Shown: positions 47,960-55,329 of the stretch, in pieces | Position numbering within the stretch: the stretch's first letter is position 1 | How the letters are laid out: each line of letters starts with the position of its first letter | Assembly (NCBI GenBank): GCA_963748005.1 | Contig: CAVVHH010000003.1 | Span: 1 to 64,000, forward strand | Length of the DNA stretch: 64,000 bases | Direction: 5' to 3' | DNA from: CAILZL01 sp963748005 | GTDB lineage: Bacteria > Pseudomonadota > Gammaproteobacteria > Steroidobacterales > Steroidobacteraceae | Translations under genes and position numbers: made by a program | Notes under the pieces: generated by a model | What the model was told of the DNA's origin: nothing | Databases searched by the model: none | The model's input: only the letters and a program-made list of their open reading frames with translations

Positions 47960-48360
47960 ATCCCGTCAGTCATGTCAGTGAAGTCAGTGATTTTCTATTT
48001 ATTACTTACCGTCTTTCTCTCTGTTCTCCTTCACATCAACAAGTGAGTAAGGAGGAAAGGGAAGGGATAGACATAGTAGCAAAACCACTGACATCACTGA
48101 TGTCACTGACACGGGATAGGCAACTGATCTTAGACACTCGTGCCACCCGTGTAGGGCTGGCCCTGCAATCAAGGCCGTATGCGTCAAGTTTCCAATCTTT
48201 GGCCCGGCGAACAGTGACTGCAGACGTGATTGTAAATAAATCGCCGCAAGTTGCTGATTCATTGCGGATTGCATCAATGCTGAAAAAGCAGGGACTCGCT
48301 TTGTGCTGTTCGCGTGCGTGGGAAATATCTGTTGTTCGAACTATGAGAGGTATGCAGTAG
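47956..48360 (+). CDS. Doubtful gene overlapping the iteron region
   Basis: A 134-codon frame whose ATG overlaps the helicase stop and whose stop overlaps the next GTG. The translation has no family, starts with iteron-encoded repeats (SHVSEVSD), and includes the AT-rich origin-like segment. It may be chance coding across an origin, or a real protein in its 3' half. Low confidence. Confidence 0.3.
   Translation: MNPVSHVSEVSDFLFITYRLSLCSPSHQQVSKEEREGIDIVAKPLTSLMSLTRDRQLILDTRATRVGLALQSRPYASSFQSLARRTVTADVIVNKSPQVADSLRIASMLKKQGLALCCSRAWEISVVRTMRGMQ
47965..48115. repeat. Two inverted arrays of 9-bp iterons, probable replication origin
   Basis: Left array: three tandem GTCAGTNNN units at 47965, 47974 and 47983. 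Right array: CACTGA, the complement, at 48086, 48095 and 48104, also on a 9-bp period. The flanks CCCGT (47962) and ACGGG (48111) are inverted too. Between them lie about 90 bp of AT-rich, polypurine/polypyrimidine-like DNA. Position directly after the prim-pol/helicase gene supports an origin recognised by that protein. Confidence 0.7.
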
Positions 48361-48725
48361 TGGCACGCGGCAAGAGCGACAAACTACTTACGCAGTTGCC
48401 TGCTGACTATTCAGCCGACTGGCTGGAACGCTTCGACAAGCGCACGAAGATCTGGCGTGCCGTCATGCCGCGCATTGAAGCGCTCCAGGCTGACGCTGGC
48501 GGCGTACAAAACTTAACCCATGCCAGACAGTCGCTGATCCGTCGTGCCGTGTTCCTGGAGCTGCTGGCAGAGACGCAGGAGATGCGATTTGCATCCGGTG
48601 TGGCACTTGATACCGGTGCGTACACGCAGGCGCTGAATTCGCTGCTGGGCGTCTACAGAGTCTTGGGTGTTGAACGCCGGTCCAAACCGGTCAAATCATT
48701 GCGTCAGCATCTGGGGGCGCCATGA
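48360..48725 (+). CDS. Putative terminase small-subunit-like protein
   Basis: A 121-residue helical protein starting at GTG 48360 (VARGKSDKLLTQLPADYSADW), with GAGAGG about 10 bp upstream. The centre ARQSLIRRAVFLELLAETQEMRFASG and the end YTQALNSLLGVYRVLGVERRSK resemble small helical proteins found upstream of phage terminase genes. Family assignment is tentative. Its stop overlaps the next ATG. Confidence 0.5.
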   Translation: MARGKSDKLLTQLPADYSADWLERFDKRTKIWRAVMPRIEALQADAGGVQNLTHARQSLIRRAVFLELLAETQEMRFASGVALDTGAYTQALNSLLGVYRVLGVERRSKPVKSLRQHLGAP

Positions 48726-49174
48726 TGCTGTCGCTGAACCTTCATCGCCGCCACCTGAGCGAATCGCAGCGGGCCATGGTGGCAGGGAAGATTGCGAATC
48801 TTCAGGACGGGCAGAGGGCTGATCAAGCTGCATCAATTGATGCACCTGCCATTACTCAGTCTGTCGCCGCTGAGATGTTGAATGTAGGCCGCGCATCAGT
48901 TCAGCGCGCCAGAGAAGTCATCGAAAGCGGTTCGCCATTGCTCGAACGCGCCGTCGAACAGAAGCTGGCCGATCAGGAGGATTTTGTTAATTGGTGGCGG
49001 GAGAGTGTTCGCGGCAAGGGAAAAAAGGCAAATAGCCAAGATCGGCGCTATTTCGTTGACAGCGCCGAAGAACTTACCGGCATCACCAAGCAGCAGGTAT
49101 CGAAGTGGGCGAAGAGGCTGCAGGATCGCGAGAAGTATCGCGCGCAGCTGTTTGGTGTGGGCGGTGTCGCATGA
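48722..49174 (+). CDS. HTH protein related to phage/plasmid ParB-like regulators
   Basis: A 150-residue protein. The N-terminal part SESQRAMVAGKIANLQDGQRADQ...ITQSVAAEMLNVGRASVQRAREV contains a helix-turn-helix of the kind seen in ParB/phage replication regulators. A second one may lie near ELTGITKQQVSKWAKRLQ. Start ATG 48722 or 48725. Overlaps both neighbours by 4 bp. Likely DNA-binding, role unknown. Confidence 0.6.
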   Translation: MMLSLNLHRRHLSESQRAMVAGKIANLQDGQRADQAASIDAPAITQSVAAEMLNVGRASVQRAREVIESGSPLLERAVEQKLADQEDFVNWWRESVRGKGKKANSQDRRYFVDSAEELTGITKQQVSKWAKRLQDREKYRAQLFGVGGVA

Positions 49175-49650
49175 GCCCCGTCACCATCGGCATCGACCCC
49201 GGCTTGAGTGGTGCGCTTGCCGTGCTGTCTGGCGGTAGTTTTGAAGCCGTCCACGATCTGCCCGTGATCCGCGACCATTCCCTTGCGTGGATCGATGGCA
49301 GCGAACTGCAAAGCATCCTGCTGGACGCACTGAGAGGCCGCACAGCGCACGCAGTGGTGGAGCGCGTCTCTGCCATGCCCGGACAAGGCGTCGCGTCGTC
49401 ATTCTCGTTTGGCGTCGGTTTCGGTTCGGTCCTGTCGGTGCTGCAGGCCATGCAAATCAGCATCGAGCTGGTGACGCCTGCCACCTGGAAGCGTTCACTC
49501 GGTTTGAGCAAGGACAAGCACGCCAGCCTGCACAAAGCCCGCCTGCTGTTCCCTGCTGCCGATCTGCGCCTTGCCAAGCATGACGGCCGTGCAGAAGCAC
49601 TGCTGATTGCCCACTACGCAGCCACACGTGCCGCGAAGGTGGCCGCATGA
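49171..49650 (+). CDS. RuvC-like Holliday-junction nuclease
   Basis: A 159-residue RNase H-fold protein. First acidic residue Asp9 in TIGIDPGLSGALAVL, Glu in AVVERVSAMPGQGVASSFSFGVGFG, and a C-terminal Asp in RLAKHDGRAEALLIAHY, the RuvC/phage resolvase arrangement. Such enzymes trim branched DNA before packaging. ATG 49171 overlaps the previous stop and the gene runs into the large terminase, which supports a packaging role. Confidence 0.85.
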   Translation: MSPVTIGIDPGLSGALAVLSGGSFEAVHDLPVIRDHSLAWIDGSELQSILLDALRGRTAHAVVERVSAMPGQGVASSFSFGVGFGSVLSVLQAMQISIELVTPATWKRSLGLSKDKHASLHKARLLFPAADLRLAKHDGRAEALLIAHYAATRAAKVAA

Positions 49651-51062
49651 AGTCCCTGCACGACGCCATGCTTGACCCCGAGCTGTTCGGCCGCACCTTC
49701 GCGGGTGAGACCTTCGCCGCCTGGCGCACGGTTGCCAAGATCATTGACGGGCTGCCGCTGGATGACGGAGAGCTTGAGTTGTTTCGCGCGCTCACGGGCC
49801 GCGAAACTTACACCGCCAAGCCCTATGACGAGGCGTATCTGGTCAAGCCCCGGCGCGCAGGTGGCACGCTGTTCGGTGCAGCTTGTGGTGTGCACGCTTC
49901 CCTTACCGACTACCGCGACAGGCTTGGCCCTGGGGAAGTGGCAACCGTTGCCCTGATCGCCTCCGATCGTAAGCAGGCCCGTCAGCTGATGAACTATGCC
50001 CGGGGCCTCATTGAGGACTCGCCCATCATCGCCGCCGAGGTGGTGAACATCACCACAGAGTCAGTCAGCTTTGCCCATCGCGTGCAGCTTGAGGTTCATG
50101 TGGGCAGCTTCCGAAGTACCCGCGGCTACAGCTATGCCTGCGTGCTGCTGGATGAGCTCGCCTTCTATCGCAGTGACCTCTCAGCCAACCCCGACACTGA
50201 GCTTGTGCGCGCTGTGCGCCCGGGCTTGGCCAATCTCGGTGGCCGACTGCTTGGCTTCAGTTCGCCTCACTCACGCCGCGGGCATCTATGGGACATGTAC
50301 CGCGCTCACTACGGACACCCGTCGGACATCCTGGTGATCCAAGCGCCGGGCAAGGTGCTGAATCCGACCATCAACGACAGCGTCATCGAACGCGCACGCC
50401 AAGAAGATCCGTTGGCGGCACGTAGTGAGTGGGATGCCGAGTTCCGCGAAGACATCAGCCAGTTTCTTGAGGACCAGCTTATCGATGTGGCCATGGCGCC
50501 TGGGCGCCGAGAGCTGCCATTCGCGGCAAAGCAGTCCTACGTGTGTTTCGTTGATCCATCAGGCGGCCGGCATGACGCAATGACCCTTGGCATCGCTCAC
50601 CGTGACGACAAAGACAAGCTGATATTGGATCGTCTGCTGATCGAGCAACCGCCCTTCGATCCGGAAACTGTGGTGCAACGCTTCGGTGAGGTCGCCCGCT
50701 CATTCGGTATCCGCACTGTCTCCGGTGACAGATACGCCGGCGAATGGGTCTCTGCGATGTTCCGCAAGTACCAGCTCACCTATGAGCCGTGCGAGCTCGA
50801 CAAATCCGCCATCTACGTCGAAGCCCTTCCTCTATTCACGCAGCAGCGCATCGAACTGCTCGACGTTCCGCAGCTGGCCACGCAGCTACGCATGCTTGAA
50901 CGCCGGCCGCGTGCCGGTGGCAAAGGTGATGTGGTTGATCACCCACCCCGCGCACATGACGACATCGCCAACGCAGGCATTGGTGCCATCTGGCTGGCGA
51001 GTAAGAAGCATGTTCGCAAACCGACATGGGGCGTCGCCCGCCCTGAATACGCGCTGCTTTGA
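49647..51062 (+). CDS. Phage terminase large subunit
   Basis: A 471-residue DNA-packaging motor. ATPase domain: Walker A-like KPRRAGGTLFGA (near residue 68), RSTRGYSYACVLLDELAF with Walker B Asp169-Glu170, and a coupling SSPHSRRGHLWDMY (near 205). RNase H-like nuclease domain: Asp303 in VDPSGGRHDAMTLG, Asp361 in SGDRYAGEW, and a late HDDIANAGIGAIW. All motifs are intact, so it may be functional. It would normally be followed by a portal gene; here it is not. Confidence 0.88.
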   Translation: MKSLHDAMLDPELFGRTFAGETFAAWRTVAKIIDGLPLDDGELELFRALTGRETYTAKPYDEAYLVKPRRAGGTLFGAACGVHASLTDYRDRLGPGEVATVALIASDRKQARQLMNYARGLIEDSPIIAAEVVNITTESVSFAHRVQLEVHVGSFRSTRGYSYACVLLDELAFYRSDLSANPDTELVRAVRPGLANLGGRLLGFSSPHSRRGHLWDMYRAHYGHPSDILVIQAPGKVLNPTINDSVIERARQEDPLAARSEWDAEFREDISQFLEDQLIDVAMAPGRRELPFAAKQSYVCFVDPSGGRHDAMTLGIAHRDDKDKLILDRLLIEQPPFDPETVVQRFGEVARSFGIRTVSGDRYAGEWVSAMFRKYQLTYEPCELDKSAIYVEALPLFTQQRIELLDVPQLATQLRMLERRPRAGGKGDVVDHPPRAHDDIANAGIGAIWLASKKHVRKPTWGVARPEYALL

Positions 51063-51070
51063 GGTAGGCA

Positions 51071-51250
51071 ATGAGAAACGAACAGAAATCACGACGACGC
51101 GAACCGCCTGGTTACCAACTTGATCCCGAACTTGCCCGAACGCTTGAGCAGGTTGGACCGCAGAACTATGCCATGGCGACGGCTCGCGAGTTTGCGCCAG
51201 GTGGCAGATTCAATCGGACGAATACCCGTCCGCGATACGCAAAGACTTAA
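51071..51250 (+). CDS. Small basic protein
   Basis: A 59-residue frame (MRNEQKSRRREPPGYQLDPE...) with GGTAGG just upstream, lying between the terminase and the next gene. Rich in Arg, with no membrane segment. Unknown function; it sits where a portal or head-tail gene would be expected. Confidence 0.5.
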   Translation: MRNEQKSRRREPPGYQLDPELARTLEQVGPQNYAMATAREFAPGGRFNRTNTRPRYAKT

Positions 51251-51267
51251 CCACATGAGGATACCGA

Positions 51268-51918
51268 ATGAGCAAACAACTCACGGTCAATGATCTACAG
51301 GCGCTGGTCGTGGCCGCGGAATCCGCCGTGTCCGAATCGCGGGCCGATTGGCAGACAGCGAAGGACAAACTGGATACTGGCTTCCCGGCGCTGTCGAGTG
51401 CCGGCGATGAAGTCAGCATCGCGAAGCTGCGCAAGGGAATCAAAGACGCGCTGCAGCGATTTGAAGATGCGCGTGATGACTGCGCCCGACTCAAGCAGCA
51501 GCTACACAGGGCGCAACAAGCGGAAGCCGCAGCAGAAACGGCCCGGCGCATTGACGACGCGAAGCAAAAGGCCCACGTCTGGCAGAGCGAAGTCGAAACG
51601 TTGCAGGTGTTGCTGGGGAAGGTATCGACGCAGTACGACAAATGCTGCGAAGCCGGCCTGGCGTTCCGCTCCGCGCTGCCCAATCAAATTGGCGAGTCCG
51701 AACTCACGATGCTCTGGTCGCCGGCAACATTGGCGCAGAACGCGCAGATCTACCTATACGGCATCAGCGGCGGGAAATTCCCTGCACGCTGCATGGCCTC
51801 GCCTTGGCAAGTGGTGCAAGGGCCTGGCTTGCGCGAACGCGCGCGAGAGAACGTACAGCGCGCACTGAACAAGCAACCAACTTCGCAACTTGAGCCGACA
51901 CCCCCCGCGGCTGCTTAA
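51268..51918 (+). CDS. Coiled-coil protein of unknown function
   Basis: A 216-residue protein. Residues about 1-110 are strongly helical, heptad-like and rich in Ala/Glu/Arg/Lys (RFEDARDDCARLKQQLHRAQQAEAAAETARR). A more globular C-terminal part follows (YLYGISGGKFPARCMASPWQVV) with a Pro-rich tail. No family recognised. First of four coiled-coil or scaffold-like genes after the terminase. Confidence 0.6.
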   Translation: MSKQLTVNDLQALVVAAESAVSESRADWQTAKDKLDTGFPALSSAGDEVSIAKLRKGIKDALQRFEDARDDCARLKQQLHRAQQAEAAAETARRIDDAKQKAHVWQSEVETLQVLLGKVSTQYDKCCEAGLAFRSALPNQIGESELTMLWSPATLAQNAQIYLYGISGGKFPARCMASPWQVVQGPGLRERARENVQRALNKQPTSQLEPTPPAAA

Positions 51919-51933
51919 ACACTGGAGACCGAC

Positions 51934-52476
51934 ATGACCGAAGCAATTACACCCGCACCCGAGACACGCAAAGCGCGCTTGGCTGTACTGGAGTTCGCGA
52001 GAAACCGCACGGCGGAGCAAGCAGAGATCGAGCTGCAGGAAATTGAAGGCGACCCGGAAAAGCTTGCTCAGCTGGATGCTGGGGTGCAATTGTTGCGCGC
52101 CCGTTTTAAGGAACAGGTCGAGAACGAAGCACAGGAGGCCAAGAATCGTGCACGGGATGAACGTATCGCCAAGCGTGCCAAGTACCTGGAGCCCGTTGTT
52201 GCAGTCGAGGGCGTGTTGGCCGAACTTGCGAGCGCATCAGCGGAACACATCCAAAGCGCCAGGCGACTGCTCGAAGTGGCGCAACGAGTGCAAGTGGCGG
52301 TGCCCCACGGCGACACACTGCAATCACTCTCACCGCGCGCGCTGGCGTTCCGGGTTGGCGAAGACTTGCTGCGCATCGTGGCCGGCGATCAGGTCCAGCT
52401 TCAGAACATCATCACCACCGAAGGCAATGCACTGGTTCAACGTTTGCAAAACGCGGCGCCGAATGTGGAGGTGTAG
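51934..52476 (+). CDS. Helical coiled-coil protein of unknown function
   Basis: A 180-residue, almost fully helical protein. A long charged coiled coil (AEQAEIELQEIEGDPEKLAQLDAG...VENEAQEAKNRARDERIAKRAKYL) is followed by ASAEHIQSARRLLEVAQRVQVAV. No family recognised. 15 bp after its neighbour and 2 bp before the next gene, so one transcription unit. Confidence 0.6.
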   Translation: MTEAITPAPETRKARLAVLEFARNRTAEQAEIELQEIEGDPEKLAQLDAGVQLLRARFKEQVENEAQEAKNRARDERIAKRAKYLEPVVAVEGVLAELASASAEHIQSARRLLEVAQRVQVAVPHGDTLQSLSPRALAFRVGEDLLRIVAGDQVQLQNIITTEGNALVQRLQNAAPNVEV

Positions 52477-52478
52477 CC

Positions 52479-53258
52479 ATGGAGCAAGCAACACAAATTG
52501 CACAGCCAATGTCGCCACAGCAGGAGCTTGAGCAACTGCGCACTGATCGGGCTGCCGGCAAGATCGATGACTGGTCCTGGCGCAATGGCCAGCAAGCCCG
52601 GTTCGAAGCGTTGGCGGAACAGTCCGTAGCAGGCACTGCAGCGCCGTCGCTATCGCAGCAGCAGGCGCAGACGCAGCTCGATACGCTACGCGCCCAGCGT
52701 GCTGCCGGCACGGTTTCCGATCAGGACTTTTGGACCCAGATGGAACAGCTCGGCCCGCTCGCGGCCGGTGAACAGCCAGGGGCACCACAGCCGCAGTTGA
52801 CGATTGAGCAGCAGCTGGAGGCGCAGATCGATGAGCAGATGGCGGGCGCGCGTCCGCAGGACTATCAATTCGAGTCCTCTTCTGGGCACCAGATGACGGA
52901 CGAAGATTTGGCGTTCGATTCGGAAGTGCGGGCCGCATTCAGTGACATGCAGATCCCGAAACACCTAGGCGGACCAATCTTTGAAGCGATCGACCAAGTT
53001 GGCCAGCAACTGCGGGACGCGACACCTGGTGAGAGAGGCGCAAAGATCGCGGAAGTCATCGGCGCACTGAAACAACAATGGGGCGATGACTTTTACGCGC
53101 GTCGCGACGCGATCGATGAGCGGCTTGCCAGCGCTGCTGCCAAACATCCGAAGGTCGATGAGCTGCTATACGGATGCCCATGGCTCCTGGCAGACATTCG
53201 TGTCTGGCAGTGGCTGGACCTTGTTGCACAGCACGCGGGTAAGAGTGCGCGGCGGTGA
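52479..53258 (+). CDS. Scaffold-like Gln-rich protein of unknown function
   Basis: A 259-residue protein. The N-terminal 120 residues carry two copies of a Gln-rich unit (QQELEQLRTDRAAGKIDDWSW and QAQTQLDTLRAQRAAGTVSDQDFW), suggesting internal duplication. The rest is acidic and helical (DLAFDSEVRAAFSDMQIPKHLGGPIFEAIDQVG). Size, charge and position suggest a virion scaffold or internal protein, but I cannot name the family. Confidence 0.55.
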   Translation: MEQATQIAQPMSPQQELEQLRTDRAAGKIDDWSWRNGQQARFEALAEQSVAGTAAPSLSQQQAQTQLDTLRAQRAAGTVSDQDFWTQMEQLGPLAAGEQPGAPQPQLTIEQQLEAQIDEQMAGARPQDYQFESSSGHQMTDEDLAFDSEVRAAFSDMQIPKHLGGPIFEAIDQVGQQLRDATPGERGAKIAEVIGALKQQWGDDFYARRDAIDERLASAAAKHPKVDELLYGCPWLLADIRVWQWLDLVAQHAGKSARR

Positions 53259-53325
53259 TCAGGATTATCACTTGATTCTGTTTGTTCCTTGCGCGACGGT
53301 TGGATTATTTATTGAGGGCTGAAAC

Positions 53326-53694
53326 ATGGCATGGTTTGTTCCAGTGTTTACCGGTATAGCAACTCACGCAACCGCTGGTGCGGCTGCTTTGGGCGCCAGC
53401 AATGCTGTAGCAGCAGGCGTTGGCGCTGTTGCGGCAAATGCGGCGGCGGGTGCTGCGATAAAGTATGGCTACGACAAGTACACGGAGCCAAAAAGAGAAG
53501 CCAAAAAAATAATGGCTCAAGCTACTCTTTCGGCAGAAAAGGCCTCCGCACCACCAACCATCGCCAGCGCCGACATCTCCGCGCGTCAACTGACTGACCG
53601 ACTTCGCAGCCGCAAGGGCGTGCTAGCCAACATCTACGGCGGCGCGTCATCTCCTCCACCGTCTGTCGGCACCAAAATATTGCTGGGAAGCTGA
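53326..53694 (+). CDS. Phage internal-virion-like protein
   Basis: A 122-residue protein with a Gly/Ala-rich hydrophobic N-terminus (about 5-45) and charged middle. The C-terminal pattern LRSRKGVLANIYGG...VGTKILLGS recalls the RRGRxSTILTG...KTLLG endings of small podovirus internal or tail proteins. That resemblance is from memory and not verified. Last gene of the rightward cluster; it is the only hint of virion structural content in the element. Confidence 0.5.
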   Translation: MAWFVPVFTGIATHATAGAAALGASNAVAAGVGAVAANAAAGAAIKYGYDKYTEPKREAKKIMAQATLSAEKASAPPTIASADISARQLTDRLRSRKGVLANIYGGASSPPPSVGTKILLGS

Positions 53695-53735
53695 CAGGCT
53701 GGATGAGAGCGCCACGGACCAAATTTGTTGATGTG

Positions 53736-53990
53736 CTACGGCAAGCTGTTGAGCTTCTTGACCGTCGCCTTTGAAGCCTCTGCCGCCTGGAACGACTCCT
53801 TGAGCCGCTCAAAGGCCTCGGCTGAAATGGGCGTGCCGTCTGCATATGCAAGGGATGGCTTAAACGGGCGCCCTTCTGGCACATCGAACGCTCGAACAGA
53901 CACACCACCTTCTGGCGTTGGCAATGCTGCCACCGGGATGCCATCAACTTCCCAGAAAACGGGGTCTTTTCCTAACACTGGCAATGCCAT
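53736..53990 (-). CDS. Hypothetical protein
   Basis: An 84-residue soluble protein on the opposite strand (MALPVLGKDPVFWEVDGIPVAALPTPEGGV...). An N-terminal beta-like half and a C-terminal helix (AEAFERLKESFQAAEASKATVKKL). No family recognised. Convergent with the previous gene. Confidence 0.5.
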   Translation of the reverse strand: MALPVLGKDPVFWEVDGIPVAALPTPEGGVSVRAFDVPEGRPFKPSLAYADGTPISAEAFERLKESFQAAEASKATVKKLNSLP

Positions 53991-54062
53991 GAATGGTCCT
54001 CCTACGGGGGCATTGTAGCCGAAGGCGGGGCGGCACGGGGACGGGGCAACTGGTGCAGTAGC

Positions 54063-54104
54063 TTGACAGTCAGGGGTGACAAGGGTATATATCCTTGCAC
54101 CCTT
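54063..54104 (+). promoter_or_regulatory. Strong promoter with inverted repeat upstream of the RHH gene
   Basis: TTGACA (54063-54068), 17 bp, TATATA (54086-54091). AAGGGT (54081-54086) and ACCCTT (54099-54104) form an inverted repeat across the -10 and start point, a likely operator for the downstream ribbon-helix-helix protein. Confidence 0.65.
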
Positions 54105-54121
54105 TGTATGGAATTACTCCA

Positions 54122-54445
54122 ATGGCACCTGCAACCAACAAGCACAAGCAACTTATTCTCCTGCAGCCAACGCAAGCTGTACTACTGGACAAGCTTGCGG
54201 CGGAGACAAGGATTTCAAAGCAAAACTTGCTGCGTGAGGCGGTGGAAGACCTTCTGGGTAAGTACGGTATGGCTGAATCAAAATTCATTGACTCAATCAA
54301 GGAGGCGTTACAAGCGGGAAGGGCTCAAGCGGTTCAAAGCCACCGCGTTGCGATCAAACAAATTAATGGAACCGGGCTTGTTGCAAGGAACAACAGCGTC
54401 GCCGCACTGGAGCTGATAGACGCGGCCATCGAGAAATTCGGGTAA
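54122..54445 (+). CDS. Ribbon-helix-helix regulator
   Basis: A 107-residue protein. KQLILLQPTQAVLLDKLAAETRISKQNLLREAVEDLLGKYG (about 8-48) has the strand-helix-helix pattern of CopG/Arc-type DNA-binding proteins. The C-terminal half is helical. ATG 54122 lies just after the strong promoter and its inverted repeat. Possible autorepressor or antitoxin-like protein; no toxin gene is obvious next to it. Confidence 0.65.
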   Translation: MAPATNKHKQLILLQPTQAVLLDKLAAETRISKQNLLREAVEDLLGKYGMAESKFIDSIKEALQAGRAQAVQSHRVAIKQINGTGLVARNNSVAALELIDAAIEKFG

Positions 54446-54523
54446 GTAAGTAAATAGCGGCGCCAAGGGCTGCTCTAACAGCCCAAAAGCGCCTGACCAC
54501 AATCTTCAAACGAGGTGATGATC

Positions 54524-54799
54524 ATGGCTACCGATAGCATAGCGAAAACCAATTCCCTTCCGAGCATCAATCCTGCAGCTGCAGAGCTGATCGCTGACAA
54601 GATTCAAAGTGCATTGAATAACGCCCGGGTCCTTGGCCTGGCCATCAAAGGGCAAAATACCGATGGCAGCGAAGAGCTGTGCCATGTGTTGTACCGGGGC
54701 GTTGAAGATGATCTGTACAACTTACTGCGCGACCTCACTGGCGACCATGAAGAGGGCGAGGGGCCGCGATGGATTGAGCTGCAAAGGGAAGAGGCGTAA
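54524..54799 (+). CDS. Hypothetical acidic protein
   Basis: A 91-residue acidic protein (ATDSIAKTNSLPSINPAAAELIADKI...GVEDDLYNLLRDLTGDHEEGEG). GAGG lies 8 bp before ATG 54524. No family recognised. A terminator follows, so it ends the unit started at the RHH promoter. Confidence 0.5.
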   Translation: MATDSIAKTNSLPSINPAAAELIADKIQSALNNARVLGLAIKGQNTDGSEELCHVLYRGVEDDLYNLLRDLTGDHEEGEGPRWIELQREEA

Positions 54800-54811
54800 A
54801 GGTCGCGATGG

Positions 54812-54837
54812 GCCCCGGCCGTGAGGTCGGGGCTTTT
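54812..54837 (+). terminator. Rho-independent terminator
   Basis: GCCCCGGCC (54812-54820), GTGA loop, GGTCGGGGC (54825-54833), then TTTT. Confidence 0.75.
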
Positions 54838-54901
54838 CCCCGGCTTCGGTGGCGGTGTACGCTCTCAGGGCAATACACAACCAGGATTCAAGGAGACGAA
54901 C

Positions 54902-54994
54902 ATGCGCAAGCCGCCAGAATTGGGACTCTATGTATCAATCACCGATCCCATCGAGGCCGGCCCAATTTGTGTAGTGCCATATTGTTTCAGGTAG
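54902..54994 (+). CDS. Possible 30-residue small protein
   Basis: MRKPPELGLYVSITDPIEAG... with a good AAGGAG site 7 bp upstream. Unrecognised; may be a truncated gene or a small peptide. The rest of 54995-55147 holds no recognisable gene. Confidence 0.3.
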   Translation: MRKPPELGLYVSITDPIEAGPICVVPYCFR

Positions 54995-55147
54995 GCCATC
55001 GATGGTCGCCATTTCGTTGCCTTCCTAGTTGAGTGGCAGTGTTTCCCCACAATCCTGCCTATGCGTATCTTTATGGGCAACCGGCAGCCGTAAAAGTAAG
55101 CCTCTGGAGGCAGATGAGGTACCCGCCGGGAAAGGTCAGATAACCCT

Positions 55148-55176
55148 TTACCGCAACGCACCACCCCGGCTAGAAT
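55148..55176 (+). promoter_or_regulatory. metY-like promoter at the right end of the element
   Basis: TTACCG (55148-55153), 17 bp, TAGAAT (55171-55176), then GCGCGCCCTCTGT. From the -10 onward it matches the tRNA-fMet promoter at 18 of 19 bases. Confidence 0.65.
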
Positions 55177-55189
55177 GCGCGCCCTCTGT

Positions 55190-55268
55190 AGGGGGATGAA
55201 GAGCTACTTCAGGGCGATTCGGACGGTTTTGGCCGGCGAATAAGTCCTAAAGCCAGCCCCCGCTACCA
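55190..55268 (+). ncRNA. tRNA-like RNA or degenerate tRNA-fMet
   Basis: Begins AGGGGGA at the place corresponding to the tRNA-fMet 5' end and finishes with CCCCCGCTACCA, the real tRNA 3' end. GGGGG can pair with CCCCC. Inside are hairpins TGAAG/CTTCA and ATTCG/CGAAT. A D arm, CAT anticodon arm and GGTTC T arm are absent, so it is not a functional fMet tRNA. Either a decayed tandem copy or an element-encoded RNA. Confidence 0.5.
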
Positions 55269-55269
55269 T
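55257..55269 (+). repeat. Right attachment-site repeat (attR core)
   Basis: Second exact copy of CCCCCGCTACCAT. To its right lies the original metY terminator and rimP. Confidence 0.75.
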
Positions 55270-55309
55270 TAACCTGACTTGGGTCAGGTCCTGACTCGGT
55301 CAGGTTTGG

Positions 55310-55329
55310 GCCCCTTCAAGGGGCTTTTT
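55310..55329 (+). terminator. Rho-independent terminator, originally of metY
   Basis: GCCCC-TTCAA-GGGGC followed by TTTTT. Two weaker CCTGAC/GTCAGG hairpins precede it (from 55272). Confidence 0.85.

Noticed and set aside
47965..48115. Iteron arrays considered as a small CRISPR array
   Set aside because: Units are 9 bp with no spacers and the arrays are inverted to each other, so this is an iteron origin pattern. No CRISPR array was noticed elsewhere in the window.
54122..54799. RHH gene plus the 91-residue gene as a toxin-antitoxin pair
   Set aside because: The second protein is acidic, shows no toxin motif and is about 80 bp away; a TA assignment is not supported.
54808..55032. Open frame of 74 codons after the terminator at 54812
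   Set aside because: It starts inside the terminator hairpin and lacks coding character; the 30-residue frame at 54902 in another phase has a better ribosome site.
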